Below, one piece after another: positions 1 through 6,111 of a stretch of DNA of 6,111 bases (within the stretch, counting starts at the first letter, position 1; each line of letters opens with the position of its first letter). Source of the DNA: Actinomycetota bacterium (GTDB lineage: Bacteria > Actinomycetota > Rubrobacteria > Rubrobacterales > Rubrobacteraceae); assembly GCA_020200675.1 (NCBI GenBank), contig JAIVIG010000337.1:1-6111 (forward strand), read 5' to 3'. The notes beneath the pieces were generated by a model. That model did no database searches, was not told where the DNA came from, and saw nothing but the letters and a program-made list of their open reading frames with translations. The translations under genes were made by a program, and so were the position numbers.

Positions 1-382
1 AGGCCTCCGCCGCCCCCCGGACGACCTCGGCGACGCTCCCGGGCTCGAGCTTGCCGCTGGCGACGTAGTCGAGAAAGAGCAGCGGCCTCGCGCCGGTAGC
101 GAGCACGTCGTTGGCGCAGTGGTTGACGATGTCTTCGCCTATCGAGGCGTAGCGTCCCAGAGCCTTCGCGATGAGCACCTTGGTGCCGACGCCGTCGATC
201 GAAGAGGCTAGGACCGGGTCTGCATACGAGGACGATAGGGCATAGAGACCGGCGAAGCCGTTCGGGTACGAGACGACCTGCGGTCCGTGCGTCGCCTCCA
301 CGGCGTCGCGCATCATCCCGGTGGCTCGCTCTCCCCTCTCGATCGAGACGCCCGCGGCCTCGTAGGAGGAGGGCTCGGACAC
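1..382 (-). CDS. purM: Phosphoribosylformylglycinamidine cyclo-ligase (AIR synthetase) PurM, N-terminal part
   Basis: PurM closes the imidazole ring: FGAM plus ATP gives AIR, in the cytoplasm. About 127 codons are visible before the gene runs off the left edge. The N-terminal half of the family is clear: SSIDGVGTK (about residues 64-72), the ATP-binding DGVGTK motif, then IGEDIVNHCAND (about 84-95), GARPLLFLDY and ASGKL. I chose the GTG at 382-380 because GGGGGAG sits 8 bases upstream and the next in-frame ATGs (residues 23-24) would remove N-terminal residues typical of the family. It begins two bases after the purF stop, so it is almost certainly cotranscribed and translationally linked. 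The NHC residues in the second motif replace the more common VAM; this variant is, as far as I recall, known in other PurM lineages and is not a defect. No frameshift or stop is seen in the visible part. Confidence 0.95.
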   Translation of the reverse strand, partial: MSEPSSYEAAGVSIERGERATGMMRDAVEATHGPQVVSYPNGFAGLYALSSSYADPVLASSIDGVGTKVLIAKALGRYASIGEDIVNHCANDVLATGARPLLFLDYVASGKLEPGSVAEVVRGAAEA

Positions 383-384
383 GC

Positions 385-1849
385 CTAGCTCTCCCCCACT
401 ACCGCGTCCGCGACCGCCGCGTTCTCCAGGGCGAACTTCTGCGCGGTCCCGGTGATGGGGTATTCGCCGTCGAAGCAGGCCCGGCAGAGGTGGCTCTTCT
501 TCTGTTCCGTGGCGGCCACCATGCCGTCCACGGAGAGGTAGGCCAGGGTAGTCGCCCCGATCTGCTCGCGTATCTCCTCGACCGTAAAGTTGGCCCCGAC
601 GAGCCCCTCCTTTGTGTCCATGTCGATGCCGTAGTAGCACGGTCCCGTGACCGGCGGCGAGGAGACGCGGAAGTGGATCTCCGCAGCGCCCGCCTCGAAG
701 AGTAGCCCCACGAGCTTGCGAGCAGTGTTCCCCCGCACGATCGAGTCGTCTATAACCACCACGCGCTTGCCCTCGATGACAGAGGGCAGAGGGTTGAGCT
801 TCAGGCGCAAACCCAATTGGCGCATGCTGTCCGCCGGCTGGATGAACGTGCGGCCCACGTAGCGGTTCTTTATGAGGCCCTCCGCGTAGGGGATACCGCT
901 CCCCTGCGAGTATCCGACGGCGGCCATGATTCCCGAGTCCGGCACCGGGATGACCACGTCGGCCTCTGCGGGGGCCTCCTCGGCGAGGATCTCGCCCATC
1001 CTCTGCCTGGAATGGGCCACCTCCCGCCCGTCGAAGCGCGAGTCGGGGCGGGCGAAGTACACGTACTCGAAGACGCACAGAGCGCGGCGCGGGCTCTCGG
1101 CGCGATAGCTCTTGAGCCCTTCGTCGTCTATCACGACGACCTCGCCCGGCTCTATCTCCCTTAAAAACCCGGCCCCGATGATGTCGAGCCCGCACGTCTC
1201 GCTCGAAACGGCGTGGCCGCCCTCTATCTTCCCGATACAAAGCGGCCTGAAGCCGTGCGGGTCCCGGAAAGCGACGAGCTTGTCCCGGAAGACCATGGCG
1301 ACCGAGTACGCCCCTTCGAGCCGCCGCATCGTCCGCAGTACCGCCTCCGCGACCGAGTGTCCCTCCTCGAGCTCCCCGACGGCGCACGCGGCGATAGCGG
1401 CGGTGTCCGAGGTCGACTCGAACTCGAAACCCTCCTCCTCCAGCTCGCGTCTCAAAGCCGCCGTGTTGACCAGGTTACCGTTGTGGGCGACGAAGACGTT
1501 CACGTCGCCCCGGCCGTGGAACTCCGGCTGGGCGTTCTCCCAGGAGGCAGAGCCCGTGGTCGAGTAGCGGACGTGCCCGAGCGCTATGTGCCCCCCTTCG
1601 AGCGAGGCAAGCTTCTGCTCGTCGAAGACCTGCGAGACGAGGCCCATGTCGCGCATCGCCAGCGTCCGCTCCCCGTCGGAGATCGCGATTCCGGCCGACT
1701 CCTGCCCCCGGTGCTGCATGGCATACAGCCCGAAGTACGTACGCTGGGCGAGCTCGCCCGCGGCCTCGCGCGAATACAGCCCGAATACCCCGCAGGCCTC
1801 CTTCGGCTTGCCCGCCGAGTCGTCGAGATGCAAGTCGTCCGGAGGGACG

Positions 1850-1857
<8 letters not shown>
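385..1857 (-). CDS. purF: Amidophosphoribosyltransferase (glutamine PRPP amidotransferase) PurF
   Basis: PurF catalyses the first committed step: PRPP plus glutamine gives 5-phosphoribosylamine. From the TTG start at 1857 the protein is 490 residues, normal for the family. The N-terminal Ntn glutaminase domain begins at Cys22 in KEACGVFGLY, which should become the catalytic N-terminus after removal of a propeptide. GHVRYSTTG and HNGNLVN of the glutamine site follow. The C-terminal phosphoribosyltransferase domain carries the PRPP loop VVIDDSIVRGNT (about residues 367-378). Cys261, Cys407, Cys458 and Cys461 (CRAC) match the four ligands of the [4Fe-4S] cluster in the Bacillus subtilis-type enzyme, so this is the iron-sulphur, oxygen-sensitive class. 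The TTG is preferred because GGAAGGAGG lies 5 bases upstream and it overlaps the purL stop by only 8 bases. An upstream in-frame ATG at 1902 would add 15 residues and a 53-base overlap. The family predicts feedback inhibition by AMP and GMP. Confidence 0.96.
391..397 (-). promoter_or_regulatory. Ribosome-binding site for purM
   Basis: GGGGGAG on the minus strand, 8 bases before the GTG at 382, overlapping the last purF codons. It supports GTG as the purM start. Confidence 0.55.
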
Positions 1858-4047
<2,190 letters not shown>

Positions 4048-4051
<4 letters not shown>

Positions 4052-4716
4052 ACCTTTGCCCCCGCGAACCGCAGCACCGACTCGAACACCTTCAGCCCCT
4101 CAGCGGAGCCCAGAGCGGGGTCAGAGACGCGCTCCGGATGGGGCATCAGGCCGACGACGTTTCGCCCCTCGTTGCAGAGACCCGCGATGTCGTTCACCGA
4201 GCCGTTCGGGTTGCTCAGGTACCGGAGGACGACGCGTCCCTCGTCTTCGAGCTCGGCAATGGTCCTCTCGTCGGCGAAGTAGTTGCCCTCGTTGTGTGCC
4301 ACCGGGAGGGTCAGCTCGTCGCCCGGCTCATAGAGGGAGGTCCAGGGCGTCCGCGTGTTCTCGACGCGCACGGCGACCCGGGTGCAGACGAAGCGCATGC
4401 TGGTATTGCGGAGGAGCGCCCCCGGTAGGAGGTGTGCCTCGGTCAGGACCTGGAAGCCGTTGCAGACGCCGAGGACGGGGCCTCCGCCCTTCGCGAACTC
4501 TTCGAGCGGTCCCATCACCTTCGCGAAGCGGGCGATGGCACCGGGCCTGAGGTAGTCGCCGTAGGAGAAGCCGCCCGGCACGACGACGGCATCGACCCCC
4601 TTGAGGTCGGCGTCGGCGTGCCACAGCTCGACGGGCTCGGCGCCGGCGCGTTGCACGCCGTAGAGCGCGTCGCGGTCGCAGTTGGAGCCGGGGAAGACGG
4701 TGACGCCTATCCTCAA
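4048..4716 (-). CDS. purQ: Phosphoribosylformylglycinamidine synthase glutaminase subunit PurQ
   Basis: PurQ is the class I glutamine amidotransferase that supplies ammonia to PurL for FGAM synthesis. From the TTG at 4716 it is 222 residues, close to the usual 225-230, and begins MRIGVTVFPGSNCDRD, the family N-terminus. The catalytic triad is visible: Cys85 in GVCNGFQVL, and His193 and Glu195 in PHPER. PGGFSYGDYLRPGA (about 47-60) and AHNEGNYF (140-147) are further family motifs. A longer frame to a GTG at 4773 would add 19 residues that lie inside purS and resemble no PurQ, so I reject it. The TTG is supported by GGGAGG 7 bases upstream and by a 4-base TTGA overlap with the purS stop. That overlap suggests translational coupling, which would fit equal subunit production. 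Confidence 0.96.
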
Positions 4717-4949
4717 GAGACGACCTCCCACTCGTACTCCTCGATCGTCGGGTTGGCGAGCAGCCTGCGGCACATGCCCTCGACCTCGTCGGCCGACTCG
4801 ACTTCCATTTCGACGAGGCGTCCGATGTGGACGGTCTTTACTCCTCCGAAGCCCAGAGCCGGGAGCGCGCGCCGGACCGCTTCTCCTTGCGGGTCGAGGA
4901 TGCCGCTCTTGGGGCGGACGAGGACGCGGATTTTCAAGCTTTCAGCCAT
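4713..4949 (-). CDS. purS: Phosphoribosylformylglycinamidine synthase subunit PurS
   Basis: PurS is the small structural subunit that bridges PurQ and PurL in the FGAM synthase complex; it is not itself catalytic. The 78 residues match the family length. LKIRVLVRPKSGILDPQG (residues 5-22) is the typical first strand followed by the conserved DPQG. VKTVHIGRL (37-45) and CRRLLANPTIEEYEWEV (60-76) complete the small alpha/beta fold. The ATG at 4949 is the best available start, but it lies inside an array of 7-base repeats and has no convincing ribosome-binding site. A TTG at 4937 (residue 5) is where most family members would begin, so residues 1-4 (MAES) may be a repeat-derived extension. The gene follows the only long gap in the operon, and its stop overlaps purQ. 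Confidence 0.93.
   Translation of the reverse strand: MAESLKIRVLVRPKSGILDPQGEAVRRALPALGFGGVKTVHIGRLVEMEVESADEVEGMCRRLLANPTIEEYEWEVVS
4724..4729 (-). promoter_or_regulatory. Ribosome-binding site for purQ
   Basis: GGGAGG on the minus strand, 7 bases before the TTG at 4716, inside the end of purS. It supports the 222-residue PurQ over the version extended to 4773. Confidence 0.7.
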
Positions 4950-4967
4950 TAGCAGTCAGCTCTCAGC
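4933..4967. repeat. Degenerate heptamer array, left arm, overlapping the purS start
   Basis: On the plus strand five 7-base units follow one another in register: ttcaagc, tttcagc, cattagc, agtcagc, tctcagc (consensus nnTCAGC). Read on the minus strand, the gene direction, they are GCTGANN units. The third unit contains the purS ATG, and the first two cover its next codons. The pattern is read directly from the sequence. Heptamer tandem repeats of this kind are known in bacteria (for example the STRR repeats of cyanobacteria), but I cannot assign this one to a named family. Confidence 0.75.
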
Positions 4968-4995
4968 CTGGTGTAAATGACACTCCTCTCCGTGT

Positions 4996-5033
4996 GCGAG
5001 GGACTGGGCGAAGACTCACCCACGGTACCGATC
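4996..5033 (-). promoter_or_regulatory. Weak T-box-like stretch in the purC-purS interval
   Basis: Read in the gene direction, GGTACCG is followed by the hairpin GGGTGA-GTCT-TCGCCC and then AGTCCCT. This order resembles the T-box antiterminator region (consensus AGGGTGGNACCGCG ... CGTCCCT). The AGGGT half that should pair with CCCT is missing (GATC is there instead), and no Stem I is apparent upstream. A second partial match, AGGGCGGAACCGC, lies at 5059-5071. I give it only as a possible decayed leader; chance similarity in GC-rich DNA is a fair alternative. Confidence 0.15.
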
Positions 5034-5081
5034 TCCTCCCGCGTCACGTTAGCACGCAGCGGTTCCGCCCTCTGCCTTGTC

Positions 5082-5116
5082 TTTAGCTGATAGCTGAATG
5101 CTGACGGCTGACGGCT
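5082..5116. repeat. Degenerate heptamer array, right arm, just downstream of purC
   Basis: On the plus strand five 7-base units follow in register: tttagct, gatagct, gaatgct, gacggct, gacggct, i.e. GCTGANN repeated with a slightly different phase cut. This is the reverse complement of the left-arm unit, so the two arrays are inverted relative to each other. The last two units are identical. The array ends about 9 bases before the purC stop codon. Confidence 0.75.
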
Positions 5117-5124
5117 AGCGAAGC

Positions 5125-5850
5125 TCAATCTACGGCGCCCCGTTCTTTGATCTCGGTTACACGCCGGAGCATCTCGGCGTAGGCCTCCTCGACGCCGCCC
5201 ATGTCGCGCCGGAAGCGGTCTTTGTCCAGTTTCTCGCCGGTCTCCTTGTCCCAGAAGCGGCAGGTGTCAGGGCTGATCTCGTCGGCCAGCATCAGGTTCC
5301 CGTCTTTGTCGCGTCCGACCTCTATCTTGAAGTCCACGAGGATGACGCCCTTCTCGTCGAAGAAGGGGACCAGTATCTCGTTTACCCTCAGCCCCAGCTC
5401 CTCGCAGAACGCGAGGTCCTCGTCCGCCACGCCCAGCTCCCGGAAGTGGTACCAGTTGAGCATCGGATCGTCGAGGTCGTCGTCCTTGTAGCACAGCTCG
5501 ACTATAGGGGCCTTGAGCTTCCGCCCCTCCTCGAAGCCCAGGAGCCGTGCCAGCGAGCCAGCGGCGATGTTCCGGACTATCACCTCGACCGGCAACATCT
5601 CCAGCTTCTTCGTCCTAATCGTGACGTCGTCCACCTGGTCCACGAAGTGTGTCGGCACGCCCTGGGTCTCCAGGTACTCGAAGAGCGCGGCGCTCATGGT
5701 CGCGTTCGTCTTGCCCTTGCCCTCCCACGAGCCGCGCTTTTTGGCGTTGAACGCCGTCGCGTCGTCCTTGTAGCGGTGCAAAAGAACACCTTCGTCGTCG
5801 GTAGCGAAGACCCTCTTGGCCTTGCCCTCGTAGAGCATCTCCTCAGGCAC
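5125..5850 (-). CDS. purC: Phosphoribosylaminoimidazole-succinocarboxamide synthase (SAICAR synthetase) PurC
   Basis: PurC joins CAIR and aspartate with ATP to make SAICAR. The protein is 241 residues, the usual length for the single-domain bacterial enzyme. Motifs in order: YEGKAKRVF (7-15, ATP-binding strand and Lys), DDATAFNAKK (29-38), GKG (44-46), LPVEVIVRNIAAGS (86-99, SAICAR synthetase signature 1), LVDFKIEVG (171-179, signature 2) and DEISPDTCRFWD (190-201). I chose GTG at 5850 because AAGGAGG stands 7 bases upstream; the ATG four codons later has no properly spaced site. The start overlaps the purB stop by 8 bases (GTGCCTGA). Downstream comes the 175-base interval with inverted heptamer arrays before purS. 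Confidence 0.97.
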   Translation of the reverse strand: MPEEMLYEGKAKRVFATDDEGVLLHRYKDDATAFNAKKRGSWEGKGKTNATMSAALFEYLETQGVPTHFVDQVDDVTIRTKKLEMLPVEVIVRNIAAGSLARLLGFEEGRKLKAPIVELCYKDDDLDDPMLNWYHFRELGVADEDLAFCEELGLRVNEILVPFFDEKGVILVDFKIEVGRDKDGNLMLADEISPDTCRFWDKETGEKLDKDRFRRDMGGVEEAYAEMLRRVTEIKERGAVD

Positions 5851-6111
5851 TCTCCAGCCTCCTTCTTAGATCTTCCACGCGGTCGAACACCACGTTCAGG
5901 TTCCTGAGCGCGTAGGACGGGTCGAAGAGGCCGTCTAGGAGGTTCTCCCCGAGCCTCTCCTGCACCTCGTCGTCGGCCTCCAGAAGCTCCCGGAAACCGC
6001 CCTCGCCCCCCCAGGCCCGCATCGCCGCGCCCTGAACGACCGCGTACGCCTCGTCACGTCTCATCCCGGCCTCGACAAGGGCGAGCAGGATACGCCCAGA
6101 GTATACGATGC
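5843..6111 (-). CDS. purB: Adenylosuccinate lyase PurB, C-terminal part
   Basis: PurB releases fumarate from SAICAR (giving AICAR) and from adenylosuccinate (giving AMP). Only the last 88 codons are present; the gene runs off the right edge. The visible part is the C-terminal helical domain of the fumarase/aspartase superfamily lyases: IVYSGRILLALVEAGM, then a helix with EAYAVVQGAAMRAW, then LGENLLDGLFDPSYALRNL and FDRVEDLRRRLESA. This matches the end of bacterial PurB of about 430-470 residues. The catalytic residues and signature loop lie outside the window. Its position directly upstream of purC, with an 8-base overlap, supports the purine assignment over argininosuccinate lyase or fumarase. 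Confidence 0.9.
   Translation of the reverse strand, partial: IVYSGRILLALVEAGMRRDEAYAVVQGAAMRAWGGEGGFRELLEADDEVQERLGENLLDGLFDPSYALRNLNVVFDRVEDLRRRLESA
5858..5864 (-). promoter_or_regulatory. Ribosome-binding site for purC
   Basis: AAGGAGG (in the longer match AGAAGGAGG) on the minus strand, 7 bases before the GTG at 5850 and inside the end of purB. It is the strongest Shine-Dalgarno match in the window and decides the GTG start. Confidence 0.75.

Larger units (their letters stand above)
4933..5125. other. Inverted-repeat-bounded intergenic element between purC and purS
   Basis: The two inverted heptamer arrays enclose a core of about 114 bases (4968-5081). This makes a unit of about 190 bases whose ends could pair into a long, imperfect hairpin with the TCAGC part of each unit matched. 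The core contains no recognisable gene and no convincing promoter. It has a CGGTACCG palindrome at 5023-5030 and a 6-bp hairpin at 5006-5021 (GGGUGA/UCGCCC with one U-G pair in the minus-strand RNA). The size, inverted ends and lack of a coding gene resemble a MITE-like element. The sequence AAGCT occurs at both outer edges (4936-4940, 5121-5125) and could be a target duplication or chance. An alternative is a degraded regulatory leader. Confidence 0.45.

Noticed and set aside
4717..4773. N-terminal extension of purQ to a GTG at 4773
   Set aside because: The added 19 residues fall in purS, do not match PurQ N-termini, and the TTG at 4716 has a better-placed ribosome site.
5006..5021. Intrinsic terminator after purC
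   Set aside because: The hairpin is GC-rich but only 6 bp with a U-G pair and is not followed by a T-run in the gene direction; termination here would also cut the operon in two.
4933..5116. CRISPR array
   Set aside because: The units are only 7 bases, adjacent to one another without spacers, and inverted between the two blocks; there is no repeat-spacer pattern or cas gene.
4968..5124. Internal promoter for purS onward
   Set aside because: I looked on the minus strand for -35 and -10 boxes. TAACGT and similar hexamers occur, but none has a matching -35 element at 16-18 bases, so no promoter is claimed.

Overview
The window is one stretch of a de novo purine biosynthesis operon. Every gene lies on the minus strand, so transcription runs from the right end of the window to the left. 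In that direction the order is purB (3' part only) - purC - purS - purQ - purL - purF - purM (5' part only). The DNA is GC-rich (roughly two thirds G+C by eye) and the Arg codon AGG is frequent. GTG and TTG starts are common, and PurL is the short type that needs separate PurS and PurQ subunits. This suggests a high-GC bacterium of the Actinomycetota, possibly a Rubrobacter-like lineage. That assignment is an inference from gene style and order, not a database result.

Layout in transcription order: the purB C-terminal part (6111-5843) overlaps the purC start by 8 bases. purC (5850-5125) is followed by the only real gap, about 175 bases. purS (4949-4713), purQ (4716-4048), purL (4051-1850) and purF (1857-385) follow with overlaps of 4, 4 and 8 bases. 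purM starts at 382, two bases after purF, and runs off the left edge. No operon promoter or final terminator is inside the window; both should lie outside it.

The genes cover most of the path to IMP. PurF makes phosphoribosylamine from PRPP and glutamine. The PurS-PurQ-PurL complex converts FGAR to FGAM, and PurM closes the ring to AIR. PurC makes SAICAR, and PurB removes fumarate from SAICAR (and later from adenylosuccinate). purD, purN or purT, purE, purK and purH are not in the window.

The part that the pathway does not explain is the purC-purS gap. Two arrays of degenerate 7-base units (GCTGANN and its reverse complement) face each other at 4933-4967 and 5082-5116, around a core of about 114 bases. 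The left array runs into purS and contains its ATG start codon. The core, read in the gene direction, holds a weak T-box-like stretch and several short hairpins. It looks like a small non-coding mobile or repetitive element, or a decayed regulatory leader, lodged in an otherwise tightly packed operon. Apart from that the region is an ordinary, well-conserved housekeeping cluster.
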